From the NCBI RefSeq assembly GCF_963678635.1, contig NC_087064.1, forward strand, positions 71,611,465 to 71,675,464: a stretch of DNA of 64,000 nt, given 5' to 3'. Shown here one piece after another: positions 34,705 through 45,883 of the stretch (position 1 is its first letter; the number at the start of each line of letters is the position of its first letter). This DNA comes from Symsagittifera roscoffensis. Lineage: Eukaryota > Xenacoelomorpha > Acoela > Convolutidae. Below the pieces are notes generated by a model, which saw nothing but the letters and a program-made list of their open reading frames with translations, was not told where the DNA came from and searched no databases. The position numbers were made by a program, and so were the translations under genes.

Positions 34705-35604
34705 TTACTTTACCATTTTGGAAGCAGCTCAAACCCACTCTAGAGGACCTTGATCTCTTTCAAAATCTAAAAAAGTAAGAATAAATTGATTATTTTCTAG
34801 GCGTAGAGCTGGTTATGGTTCTGTGCGAAACTTGACTCACGCAAGCGGTTTATCAAAAAACATGGTACAAAGTTTTTTGCAAGCCAAAATTTCTTATACA
34901 AATTTTGGTTAACAAATCAGATGCTTCGACAACTTCCAGCTTGCATCAAAAACAAAAACAAAGTTTGATGTATGGACTTGGCATTTGTAGACAAGCTAGT
35001 GAGTCAAAACTACAGAGTCAAATACTATGTGGTTGCTCTCGATGTTTTTTCGCGATTTGTCAGAGTTCAAAAAAGAAAGCAAAACATGCCAAAGACATTT
35101 TGCAAGCTTTCAAAAAAAAGACTCCTGGAAAAAAAAACACTACTGAAAACCTTTGAATTGATAAATATCAAAATATGGCAAACTTTAAAAAAAATTTTGC
35201 AAGGAGAAAGCCATTGAAATTACTCAACAATGAGTGGAACAAAAGCTGTGTTTGCAGAGAGAGCTTTTCAACCATTGAAACATATAATTTACCGCTACAT
35301 TGAAGATCATGGTCAAAAAATTGATCACATAATCCTCAATTTAAGTCTACAATGAACTGTCGAGTTAACATTTCTATTAAGAAATTGCCTGAAATGTCAA
35401 GAATACTGACTTCCTCTCACTTCATTTCTCTAGAAAATACCTCTGACAATTTATTAGAAATTAAAATTCAAAGTTGGAGACAGATTGAGAATTTTGAAGG
35501 ATGGTACTCTCTTGCGAAAAAGATACATACCACATTTTACAGACGAAGCTTCTGAAATTTCAGCAATATCTACCAAACAGTTTCCTAGATGCATCATCAA
35601 ATAG
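34705..35604 (+). pseudogene. Maverick integrase, long copy 9
   Basis: Same content and same lesions as copy 8: MDLAFVDKLVSQNYR (Ala to Val), FAERAF, YIPHFTDEASEIS, and no second catalytic Asp. One extra A in the TGGAAAAAAAAACAC run shifts the frame after KKTPGKK. Confidence 0.9.
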
Positions 35605-36260
35605 CTCGACAAAATGTTACTTAGGGAAAGATTACTTTCATAGATGAGAGGTTGAGCTCTAAGAAGAAAAGTGAAAAAGAACCAATGCACCTTTAATCAG
35701 GATTGTATCCAAGTATTGTTGGTATAATTGTAGCCATGAGCAACAAAGTTAGAGAATGTTTAAGTGCATAAGCGTTTTAATATAACGGAATTTATGTACC
35801 AATACATATAGTTACACAAAACAATACATATAGTTAACTTAGCTGAGGATCAGGCAGTGTTAATTACTCAAAGCTCTGATTTGAGTCAGTGTTTTGGCCG
35901 TGACTTAAAACAAAATCAAACAAGGGTTATAATGAGTGGAAAAAGACTACATTATCTTTAGTCTTCTCACGACAGTATAAGAGAACACTATCAGATGAAA
36001 AACATAGTCGATAAAATAAAACTTCTTTATTGCATTGTATTCCACTCGTTTACAAAGTAAAAAATGGAGAGAGATAAAATCTACAGGCCGTACACGAAGT
36101 GTCTGTCGTCTACAAATTTACAGTTAAAAAAAATGTGAAAAATCTTTTTTCATAGTATCAAGATAGAACTAAGAGTTTGTAAAGGTGAAAAATTGCTTTT
36201 AACCCCTCAGATTAACACCAGATAATTGTCTTTGAGTAATATTTCATACGATATAGTTGC

Positions 36261-36573
36261 TCAAAATTCAGCTAATTTTTCATTTTTTGTGGACATGGAA
36301 GGCAACGTGGAACAGTTTTTGTGCTCTTTGCAAACTTCTGGGAGAACAGCAACCCCCTTTATTAAACAATATATAGTCCCAGCTGCAAGACAAATTTGAC
36401 TAGTTTTGTCTGAAATCGCCGCTCCTGAGATTGGGGAAGTTGTTAGTCGAGAAAACTTTTGCGAATACATGGGGACAAAAACTGTTCCAGAACACTTAGG
36501 AGGTGGAGAAACGCAATCCAAGCGAAGAACTAGTAGATGTCATCACCGGGTGCTGGCTGAAAATGATTTATAG
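36261..36573 (+). pseudogene. Small Maverick core-like protein, copy 2
   Basis: As 31676-31988, including the same TGA. This copy reads VPAARQ where copy 1 has VQAARQ. Confidence 0.5.
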
Positions 36574-36939
36574 GTTCATTGAGTTGCTTATATAGTAGTT
36601 CAAAGACCTACGCAATCTCCATATTTTGTTCATTACCTACTCACTGTTTCATGTAAAGTAATAATGCCTTATTTATAATGTACATTGAATTGTCTACATC
36701 TTCATATTCTATCTTTTTCTAACTGTCATTAATTTTATATCTCATCTTCAGATCAGTTGTTTTAAATCAAAAATCATAAATCAGAAGAGAGTTTCAAATC
36801 GAAATTGTTTTGGTGAAAAGATATCCTTTCCAACTAATTTGAGTTTGCTAAAAACCAAAAAAAGTTTGGAGATTTTCGTAGGCCCAAAAACCTTACAATG
36901 GAAAATTTTAACTGAAATTTGATTCCAATTGCAAAAAAA

Positions 36940-37299
36940 ATGATCCAAAAAATTCAAAAACCCCAGCAAATCTATTTTGATGAAGAAGGAAGAGAAATGA
37001 TATCGGCAATAAGAAATACTATCAATCGCGATGCTGGATATTTAACATTTGTTACTACCTTGGAACGCTATTTGGACAAGAACTCAATTAGGAAGCAGGA
37101 ACTTATGAACTGCCATGCGGTGTATGACACACCAATAGTCAACAAGAGGAGGGTGTGTGTCACAATTAAGATCAAGAAAAACACCGCGGTCAAGTCACCC
37201 TTCATTCAGATTCGACTCTTCTCTGCAAAGGAAGACAAAATCTTGAAGCAAGTTGCCTATGTCAACTTTAATTTGAACGATCTCAAAAAACTCCCTTAA
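36940..37299 (+). CDS. Undamaged 119-aa ORF, unrecognised, copy 2
   Basis: The encoded protein is the same as that of 32355-32714. It adds no independent evidence of selection, because the whole 4.58-kb segment is nearly identical. Confidence 0.6.
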   Translation: MIQKIQKPQQIYFDEEGREMISAIRNTINRDAGYLTFVTTLERYLDKNSIRKQELMNCHAVYDTPIVNKRRVCVTIKIKKNTAVKSPFIQIRLFSAKEDKILKQVAYVNFNLNDLKKLP

Positions 37300-38175
37300 A
37301 TCTTGTGAGACACTATGTTTTTTGAGAAATGCAATGTTCAATAAGAGTGTTAAGTCATATTACTTGAGTCTTGTAATTCAAACGATCGTTTATTTTATTC
37401 GTTTTTGCAAAATTTCTTTGAGCTGAGCAGTATGAACTAGAACATTGGTTGTTCGCGAAAAGTTTTTAAAGCTTCAAAATAAGTGATATTTTTCCATATC
37501 ATCCGAAAAAAATCCAAGAATTTTCCCCAAACAGTTTTTGAATGTCAAAATTAAAAAAAAAACAAGGTTTATATACAGCATCACAAATTTTTCAATTTGA
37601 GTTGACTTTGTAATATGGAAGATGTAAAGTTGTTTTAAGTCATCATTCTGTATATACAATATCGCAATAAGAAAAAACACTTGGAATTATAAAAAAAAAT
37701 TCAGTGAGAAAAAGAGAAGTATGAAACACTAGTTGATTTTACTGTTTTTTTTATGTAAGGACTTTCAAATACCTTGTATTCTTATTGACGAAGGAACTGG
37801 AAAAACGCTCAAAAATCGAGTGAAATTGTTCATTTGACTTGGCAAAATTTTTTATCAAATACAAAAATAAAAAACTTTCTGTGTACCTGTATTGTTTTAG
37901 ACTCAATTATATGTTTGAAAGAAAAAGACCAAGAATTTTAATTTGGTTGTCTAATTGGCTACGGAAATTCCTGTAATATGTTTTTTGCAAGCTCCAAATT
38001 TTTTTGGATTTTGTGCAATTCTTCATGATATAGCTAGATCTGTATAGTCTACTACAATTAAAAGTCCTGGTTATTATTATGTTGCAACTAGACTTCCTAG
38101 TTAGTGTTTTCTAGGTCACGTGACTGGATTGCTTTTCTGTTAATTTGTTAGATCTTCGCTTAAACAGTACACGTA

Positions 38176-38650
38176 TTGTGTAATTTTTGGTCATTTTATC
38201 AAATTACTTCAGAGAAAACAGATAACTTTAAGAGTCTGGTTGTTTTGGATATTGAGTGCATTGAAAACAACATTGTGAAAGACGAACTGTGGGATATTCC
38301 TTTCTTCCTCTCAAAAAAAGCAACAACTTTAAGCAATATCTCAATATGTTTGGTGTACATAGCTTCTCCATGGTTGCAATTACAGTAGTGTTAATGAAAA
38401 TAATGAAAAGTTATTGAAAAGCCAAAAAAAAACTCAAAACCTGAAATTTTTTTCAAGAGATTTTTAAAAAAGTAAAATCTTGTCAAAACTCTGGAAAATA
38501 AGTTTACAATTTTGGATGACTACGCATGCCCAAAAGTTGGGAGTTTGATCTTCAAAGATGAATCATATGATTGTTGATGCGGCGACTATCCATTTCGTCA
38601 TGCAAAACGTCTTCCTGTTCAGAAGAAAAAGCATCTCCTTACATAACATC
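38176..38650 (+). pseudogene. Maverick DVEC/YPFRH protein, copy 2
   Basis: SLVVLDIECIENNIVKDELW is readable near 38240 and CGDYPFRHAKRLPVQKKK near 38578. Here it is followed by the ATPase remnant, the ancestral order. Confidence 0.5.
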
Positions 38651-39034
38651 CACTCGATTATTTTAGCCACAGTTAAACCATAATAACTTTTTTCAATTTT
38701 CTTTATTTTTAAAAAGTTAAAATAAGTAATTATCAATTTTTTCTTTCCAAAGTAAAGATGGGCGGCAAATGTGACACTTAATTGAACATGGAGTTTTTTG
38801 ACAAGGAATCACGAATTTTTCTGTCTTTTTTTGTCATAGTTTAATACCAGCATGTGAGTCGTTCGAATGATAATATCCACTAGATAAGAAAAAATAACAA
38901 TTTGGGTATCAATTTAAGAATCAGTCGGTTCTGTTTTATCTTCTTCAAAGCTCTGAATAAAAGTAAATCTAGCAAAATCCGAGTTATAATTACTTAGTTG
39001 GTTGAAGTGGATCTGGAAGCTCACATCTCATTTT

Positions 39035-39483
39035 TGATTGGCTAAAAACTGGTACATTTCAACCCAAACTTGATATACTTTTTTAACTTAATTATTTATA
39101 AATTACCAGTCCACGTACAATTCTAAGGAAAAAACTTATATTCTCCAAGGAGTTGATTTTGAACTGATTGAAATCAAATCCAATGATTGAGTAAAACATC
39201 TGTCAATGTTTGATGATTTGATGACTCATATCCAAAAAACTCAAATGAATTCTAAACAATTTGTAAAAAATGCTACAGCTGGAAAACACAGAGGTTTGAA
39301 TACAAAATCCAACACGCATAATGTGTTTCAGAGCAATTTGGGGAGATATGTAGAATTGCAAAAAACGCACATTCGGTTGTTCAAGTCACCGAAAGATGTT
39401 TTACAAATCAACATTTCAAATCAGCAGTTAGGTAGAAATACCTTTTTGTTCCGAAAGGGCTCGATAAATTTTTTTTTTCATTA
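39035..39483 (+). pseudogene. Maverick packaging ATPase, copy 7 with Walker B
   Basis: KELILN then VDFELIEIKSND in neighbouring frames is followed by a 92-codon frame (39206-39484) with LSMFDDLMTHIQ, which is a good hydrophobic-DD Walker B, NSKQFVKNATAGKHRGLNT, THNVFQSNLGRYVELQ and HIRLFKSPKDVLQIN. This is the most family-like ATPase in the window in the Walker B and sensor region. It then runs into the core-like gene, and the YCTNSG end is missing. Confidence 0.8.
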
Positions 39484-39499
39484 AAATGAAAAGACTGGT

Positions 39500-39800
39500 C
39501 AAAAGCCTGGGGACTCCCTCAATTTTCATGGACATGCAAGGCAGAGTGGACCAGGTTTTCATACTCTTGGGCAAACATTTAGGAGAACTGCAACCCCTTT
39601 TATTTGAGAAAATATAATCCCAGTTGCATAAAACATTGGAGCGAGGTTGTTTGAAATCACCGCTCCAGAAATTGGGGAAATTGTTGATGGACGCAAACAA
39701 AACTCCAAATTTTTGCTAAAATCTGGGAAAAAAAACAGTTCTAAAACAATTGGGAGGTGGGAAAACTAGTAGATCCGTTTCTCAAAAAAATAGATCGAAA
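39500..39800 (+). pseudogene. Small Maverick core-like protein, copy 3
   Basis: One frame gives FRRTATPFI and ITAPEIGEIVDGRKQNSKFL, another gives GKKTVLKQLGGGKTSRSVSQ followed by KNRSKISRSRKD. Two in-frame stops replace residues in the ENIIPVA stretch. The lysine/arginine-rich tail fits DNA binding. Confidence 0.5.
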
Positions 39801-40097
39801 ATCAGTCGCTCTCGCAAAGACAATTTTGACAAAAAAATGATTTTAAATCAAGTAGCATTTTTCGGTTCGGTGCTTTTACAAACTATTATTGAGAAATTTT
39901 CGATAAAGACCAGTTTTGAAAACAATTGTTCCATCTTAAACGCATCAATTTTCTTCCAGTATTTCTGAAAAACCTCAATCTCTATTTGGGTATGTGTGAT
40001 ACGCATCCTAGCTTAAAGCGAAATCAGAGGATGGCTCAAATGAGGAACAAAAACCTTACTTAACTTATATCAGCTACCTGCTACATTTTTTATTCTC

Positions 40098-41045
40098 AAA
40101 CGTGCGTTAATTTTAACAGTACAATGTCCTTCAACGCTAATGAATTATATCTTCACAAAGTGCAAATGTCGGAAGAGTTCAGCTCGGCGGCAGTGAGTAA
40201 TGAAGGAATACTTGCTTGTCATATATACAGTTTTGAAGAATTTCCTGATCCATTTGATATGCATCCGTTTTTTGGTAGAGCAAATTTTTTAAGATCAGGG
40301 AAAACGTTTTCACTCTATGAGAGGCTTGCCATTGATTTTTTACTTGTGCAAAAATTTAGTACCAAAAACTAAAGTTCGATTTAAATTAATTCGAGCTAGA
40401 CCCAATTTTTACACGCTCTCTGATTATCAATTTTTTAATCTAATAACTGTTGATTTTTCGCTTTTTACCAAAAAAGTTCAGTAGGTGAAGTTAATAATCA
40501 ATAATTGCAGTGGAGTCTGCAAAAAAACCTGCTCATTACAGTTACTAGGAAACTATAGCCAGAATTTTTTTTATTTGTTCTCGTCAAAACAAATTGATAA
40601 ATGAAAATCTTTACAATAAGGCTCCCATAAGAATAATAGCTGTTGCAACGAATACAAATTCCAGGGTGTTGGGGATCTTTTTTTGAAACTCCTTCAAATA
40701 TCAACAATTTCAATTGAGAGAGCTTAAAAATCTTCGGGGTGGAAGAGCAATTATTTCATTAGATGCAACTTGCTTTGTCGACCCTACGTTACAACAATGA
40801 AAGCAATGTAGCTTAACAAATAATTTCCTACTCTTCCTTTTGAAGATTTTCAAAGTCACTACTTTTTAGTTTTTGAATTGACTTCACTGCAGGATGCAGC
40901 TGAACAGCTGAAACATCCAGAATTAAGTGGAGAAAGAATGAGATTAGAAATTATTTTTCAACATCCCTTGGAGCAAGTAACGGATGTGATTGTCCTGGAC
41001 GAAAGGCTATCAAAAGTTTAATTTGACAATTTCGGAACAGTCGCT
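40098..41045 (+). pseudogene. Maverick major capsid protein, copy 1
   Basis: Segments in order are ANELYLHKVQMSEEFSSAAV and SNEGILACHIYSFEEFPD (frame 40124-40372), KVRFKLIRARPNFYTLSD after one stop, CSLQLLGNYSQNF, RPYVTTMKAM, HYFLVFELTSLQDAAEQL, RMRLEIIF and VTDVIVLDERLSKV. They match the widespread Maverick major capsid protein, the F54H12.2-like double jelly roll, from its first barrel to its C-terminus. Frameshifts and stops interrupt it at least four times, and the first about 100 residues are unrecognisable. Confidence 0.8.
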
Positions 41046-41162
41046 TATATGACTAATTTTTTGAGTTTTCGGGTTCCTTTAAAATGTTGTGACTTTTTTG
41101 AGATTTTTCTCTACTATCTGTTCTGTTTTTCTAACTAAATCTCCAGCAAAATTGGTTAATTA

Positions 41163-41420
41163 ATGCTACCTTGTCAAAAAACCGAAAAACTTTTACAATT
41201 TGAACAGTCAAGCAGTGTTCAATCACCTTTTTCGAGTACATAAAATTTGTACGTTGAACTTTGTTGATTCAGTTACTAATGCATGTAGAACACCTTTTTT
41301 ATTTTTTCTTGTTCTAGTTTCTACAAAAAAAATAGATTTCTTCGTTTTCAAATGTAAATCAGCCAAAATGTGCAAAAATGGACAATACAAAACTAACCGG
41401 AAAACGTTCAAAAATTGAGT
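41163..41420 (+). pseudogene. Gene after the capsid, unknown, copy 1 (broken)
   Basis: Corresponds to 44639-44936. An extra A in the GTCAAAAAACC run shifts the frame after MLPCQKT, and the 3' splice site CATTTTCAG of the better copy is CGTTTTCAA here, so both the frame and the presumed intron are destroyed. Confidence 0.4.
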
Positions 41421-41695
41421 GAATTTTTTCGTTTTATTTGGCAAGATTTTTTTATCAAAAACAAAAATAAATAAATTCCTGTGCACTTGTATTGTTTTAG
41501 AATCAATTATAAGTTCGAAAGAATTAGAACAAAAATTTGAATTTGGTTGTCTCAATGGATACGAAAATTTCTGTAATATGTTTTTTGCAAACTCCATGAT
41601 GCAGCTGGATCTGTGAAGTCTACTAATCTCCAAGTTCATGTTTTCTAGGTCACGTGACAGGATTGCTTTTCTGTTAATCTGTTAAATCTTCGCTT

Positions 41696-42107
41696 ATGAG
41701 TCCAGTTGTTTTGGATGTTGAGTGCATTGAAAACAACATTGTGAACGAATTAGGAGTTTTGAAAAAAAACGAACTGTGGGATAATCCTTTCTTCCTCTCA
41801 AAAAAAGCAACATCTCTAGGCAATATCTCAATATGTTTGGTGTATATAGCTTCTCCATGGTTGCAATTAGAGAGATGGTAATGAAAATAACGAAAAATTA
41901 TTGAAAAACCATAAAAAAAAATTCAAAACTTGAATTTTTTTCTAAAAGATCATGAAAAAAGTAAAATCTTGTCAAAAACTCTGGAAACCAAGAGTACAAT
42001 TTTTGATGACTAAGCATGCCCAAATGTTAAGAGTTTGATGTTCAAAGATGAAGAATAAGATTGTTGATGCAGCGACTATCCATTTTGTCATGCAAAACGT
42101 CTTCCTT
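41696..42107 (+). pseudogene. Maverick DVEC/YPFRH protein, copy 3
   Basis: The 61-codon frame begins MSPVVLDVECIENNIVNELG, closer to the family (DVEC and NELGV) than the 33.6-kb copies. The YPFRH region near 42072 is damaged (YPFCHAKRLPF). Confidence 0.55.
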
Positions 42108-42504
42108 TTTGTATTTTCTTTATTTTTAAAAGTTTAAAAATAAGTAAATACCAACTTTTTCATTCTAATGTAAATATTGGCGACAAAAGTGACAGTTAAT
42201 TAAACACGGAATAATTTTTGACAAGGAGAATCACGAATGAAAGTTATAGTAGTTTTTTTTTGCTTGTGCATGTTTTAGATTTTTTAAGTCTTTCTGTCTC
42301 TCTGTGTCATAGTTTGATACCAGCATGTGAATTGTTCGAATAATTTTATTCACTGGATAAAAATAAATAACAATTTGGGTAGTAATATAACACTCAATCA
42401 GTTCTATTTTAACTTCTTCAAAGCTCTGAATATTAGTAAATCTAGCAAAAACCGAGTTATTTTTGCTTAGTTGATGCAAATGGATCTGGAAGCTCACGTC
42501 TCAT

Positions 42505-42966
42505 TTTTGATTGGCTAAAAATTGGTACACTTCAACGCGAACTTGGCATAATTTTCTAAATTATTATTTTCTAGTTTAGTTTCTAATTAACCAATCTACG
42601 TACAATTCTTAGGAAAAAAAATATATTCTCCAAGGAGTTGATTTTGAACTGATTAAAAACAACTGCAATCATTGAATAAAATATCTGTTAATATTTGATG
42701 ATTTGATGACTCATATCCAAAAAACTCAAATGAATTCTACAGCTACAGCTGGAAAATACAGAATTTGAATACAAAATCTAACACGCATAATGTGTTCCAG
42801 AGCAAACTGGGAAGATATGCAGAATTGCAAAAAACGCCCATACGGTTGTTCAAGTCACCGTCAGATGTTTTACAAATCAATATTTCAAATCATTATTTAG
42901 GTAGTAATGTCTTTTTGTTCCGAAAGGGTTCGATAAATCATTTTTCATCAAACGAAATGACTGGTT
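42505..42966 (+). pseudogene. Maverick packaging ATPase, copy 8
   Basis: FDDSYPKNSNEF (Walker B region) lies in one frame. From 42765 another frame gives NTHNVFQSKLGRYAELQ and PIRLFKSPSDVLQIN. The KQFV block of copy 7 is lost by an internal change at TCTACAGCTACAGCT. It ends directly against the core-like gene. Confidence 0.75.
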
Positions 42967-43250
42967 AAAAGCCTGGGGATTCCCCCAATTTTCACGGACA
43001 TGCAAGGCAGAGTGGAGGAGTTTTTCGTACTGATGGGCAAACGTTTAGGAGAACTGCTACCCCCATTATTTAAGAAAATATAATCCGAGCTGCATAAAGC
43101 ATTGGAGCAAAGTTGTTTGAAATCACCGCTCCAGAAATTGGGGAACTCGTTGATGGACGCAAACAAAACTCCAAATTTTTGCTAAAATCTGGGAACAAAA
43201 ACAGTTCCAAAACAATTGGGAGGTGCGAAAACTAGTAGATCCCTTTCTCA
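42967..43250 (+). pseudogene. Small Maverick core-like protein, copy 4
   Basis: FRRTATPII, SIGAKLFEITAPEIGELVDG and RKQNSKFLLKSG are in one frame with three stops. The basic tail is KENRSKNICPRKD. It keeps the KIGA-like residues that the 31.7-kb copy has lost. Confidence 0.5.
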
Positions 43251-43569
43251 AAAGAAAACAGATCGAAAAACATTTGCCCTCGCAAAGACAATTTAGACAA
43301 TATAAAATGAGTTTAACTCAAAGTAGCATTTTTCGGTACAGTTCTTTTACAAACTCTCATCGAGAAATTTTTGATGAAGTCCCAGTTTTGAAAACAAATG
43401 TTTCATCTTAAATGCATCATTTTTTTCCAGTACTCCTAAAAAACCTCAATCTCTATTTGGGTATGTGTGATACGCTTCCTAGTTTAAAGCGAAATCAGAG
43501 GATGAATCAATTGAGGATTAAGAACCTTACTTAACTTATGTCAGCCACCTGCTACATTTTTTATTCTCA

Positions 43570-44505
43570 AACGTGCAGTTAATTTTAACAGTACAATGTC
43601 TCTCAACGCCAATGAATTATATCTTCACAAAGTGCAAATGTCGGAAGAGTTCAGCTCGGCGGCAGTGAGTAATGAAGGAATACTTGCTTGTCATATATAC
43701 AGTTTGGAAGAATTTCCTGAACCATTTGATATGCATCCGTTTTTTGGTAGAGCAAACTTTTTAAGATCAGGGAAAACAATTTCACTCTATGAGAGGCTTG
43801 CCATTGATTTTTTACTTGTGCAAAATTTTAATACCAAATACTAAAGTTCGATTTAAATTATTTCGAGCTAGACCCAATTTTTACACGCTCTCTGATTATC
43901 GAAGTTTTAATCTAATAACTGTTGATTTTTTCGCGTTCTACCAAAACAGTTTAATAGCTGAACTTAATTATCAATAATTGCAGTGAATTCTGCAAAAACA
44001 ACCTGCTCATTACAGTTACTAGGAAGCTATAGCCAGAATTTTTTTATTTGTTCTCGTCAAAACAAATTGATAAATGAAAATCTTTACAATAAGGTTCCCA
44101 TAAGAATAATAGCTGTTGCAACGAATACAAACTCCAGGGTGTTGGGGATCTTTTTTTTAAACTCCTTCAAATATCAACAATTTCAATTGAGAGAGCTTAA
44201 AAATCTTCGGGGTGGAAGAGCAATTATTTCATTAGATGCAACTTGCTTTGTCGACCCTACGTTACAACAATGAAAGCAATGAAGCTTAACAAATAATTTC
44301 CTACTCTTCCTTTTGAAGATTTTCAAAGTCACTACTTTTTAGTTTTTGAATTGACTTCACTGCAGGATGCAGCTGAACAGCTGAACCATCCAGAATTAAG
44401 TGGAGAAAGAATGAGATTAGAAATGTTTTTTTTAACATCTCTTGGATGTGATTGTCCTGGAAGAAAGGCTATCAAAAGTTCAATTTGACAATATCGGAAC
44501 AGTCC
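43570..44505 (+). pseudogene. Maverick major capsid protein, copy 2
   Basis: The longest open pieces are 43596-43844 (MSLNANELYLHKVQMSEEF), 43857-43975 (FRARPNFYTLSDYRSF, TVDFFAFYQNS), 43983-44273 (KVPIRIIAVATNTNSRVLG, FQLRELKNLRGGRAI) and 44309-44440 (HYFLVFELTSLQDAAEQL, ERMRLEMFF), ending VIVLEERLSKVQFDN. Only about four frame changes separate these, fewer than in copy 1. The family's internal linker between the two barrels is partly deleted. Confidence 0.8.
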
Positions 44506-44638
44506 TAAAAATGTTTAATTTTTTGAGCTTTCGTGTTCCTTTAAAATATTATGACTTTTTTGAGATTTTTCATCGTTATTGTCTCTGTACTATCTATTTT
44601 ATTTTCCTACCTAAATTTCCAGCTAAATTAGACAATTA

Positions 44639-44936
44639 ATGCTTCTTTGTCAAAAACCGAGAAATTTTTACAATTTGAACAGTCAAGCAGTGTTCAATCA
44701 CCTTTTTCCAGTACATAAAACTTGTACGTTGAACTTTGTTGATTCAGTTACTAATGCATGTAGAAAATCTGTTTTGTTTTTTTTTGTTCTACTTTCTACA
44801 AAAAAAATAGATTTCTTCATTTTCAGATGTAAATCAGCTAAAATGTGCAAAAGTGGACAATACAAAACTTACTACTTTGCTGATTCAATTTATAGAAAAA
44901 GAACTTGGTACACTTGGCAGAAAAAGAACAACTTAG
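44639..44936 (+). CDS. Gene after the capsid, probable intron at 44760-44826, unknown
   Basis: ATG at 44639 is read as MLLCQKPRNFYNLNSQAVF and on to NFVDSVTNA. Unspliced, the frame continues to 44977 through a hydrophobic low-complexity stretch. If the 67-bp segment GTAGAAAATC...CATTTTCAG is removed as an intron, the frame continues as YVNQLKCAKVDNTKLTTLL and stops at 44934, giving about 76 residues. The spliced reading looks more protein-like. No family is recognised. Its place right after the capsid gene suggests a virion or protease-region gene, which is inference. Confidence 0.4.
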
Positions 44937-44977
44937 TCCTTTCCAACAAAAATTTTCCCAGAGAACTAGTTATTTAG

Positions 44978-45883
44978 CATTTCTTCTTTTTAAACGCTAC
45001 CAAAGAAACTTCCATAAAACTCATGAAGCGCATGTTTTGAAATGTATAATTCATTGTATGTAAATGCCCAATTTTTAATTTGTAAATTTAAGTTACAGCA
45101 AAAAAATTATTATACGATAGAGTGATTCATAAATTTCTCATTCATTGTTTTATTTTTTTTTCTCAAATAACCTAGTTTCAAACTAGGCTGCAGCATAGTT
45201 TCAGCTAGATAGCGCATAAAAAATTAGAAAAAAAAAATCAAATTACAGCTCAAATATTATCGTGTTTTAAAGATTTCTTAAAAAATCTCATTTTTTCGGT
45301 AAAACTCGAAAACACTCTGAAATTTTGTGCAAAAACTCTTATCATTGACTTACCATGAACCAAAAAATTAGCTAAAACCACTTCGTTTCACAATCTACCA
45401 TAACAAGAAACCAATGATTTTTACCAATTAGATTACGCGCGCTAAAAGTTTTTCCGAAAACTTAAAATTTCTACACAACACCAGAAAAATACCACTTTTC
45501 TTACCATTCTTTTACCATAACACAAACACTAAAACCTTGCCGTGTGTGTTCCCTATCTCAAATTATTGTAGACTCTTCACCCAATGTCCTTACATAGCTT
45601 GATGACCGAATGTTCTATTCCTCATCGTAAAACATGGGGAAAACCAGGAACCCGACCCCCTGGCCCCCCGCATCGCCATCATATACTACTATTGGGAAGT
45701 TTTATAACGTGGCTAGAGGCTGTTAACATCGTTTTGTAGTTTAGTTGACATAAATTTTGAGACGATGACATTTTGACCAATTTCAAAATGAGACATTCCA
45801 GCCCAGCCAAACTAAATGAGACAACTCAGTCAATGACTTTTCGGTAAACAAAAAAAGACGTGTGAAAAAAATTTCAAATCAAA
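44978..45883. other. No gene seen
   Basis: A/T-rich, with a C-rich patch at about 45650-45675 (ACCCGACCCCCTGGCCCCCC). I see no coding frame or repeat. The Maverick homology fades at about 45000. Confidence 0.6.

Larger units (their letters stand above)
34290..38873. repeat. 4.58-kb tandem duplication, copy 2
   Basis: The head-to-tail second copy of 29705-34289. Differences are scattered single bases and one-base homopolymer indels, for example at 35140 and 36128. The near identity means either a very recent event or a duplicated assembly segment. Confidence 0.95.

Noticed and set aside
41223-41639. 138-codon minus-strand ORF
   Set aside because: It lies opposite the remnant after the capsid gene and is not kept in the sister unit at 44.6 kb, so it is probably a shadow.
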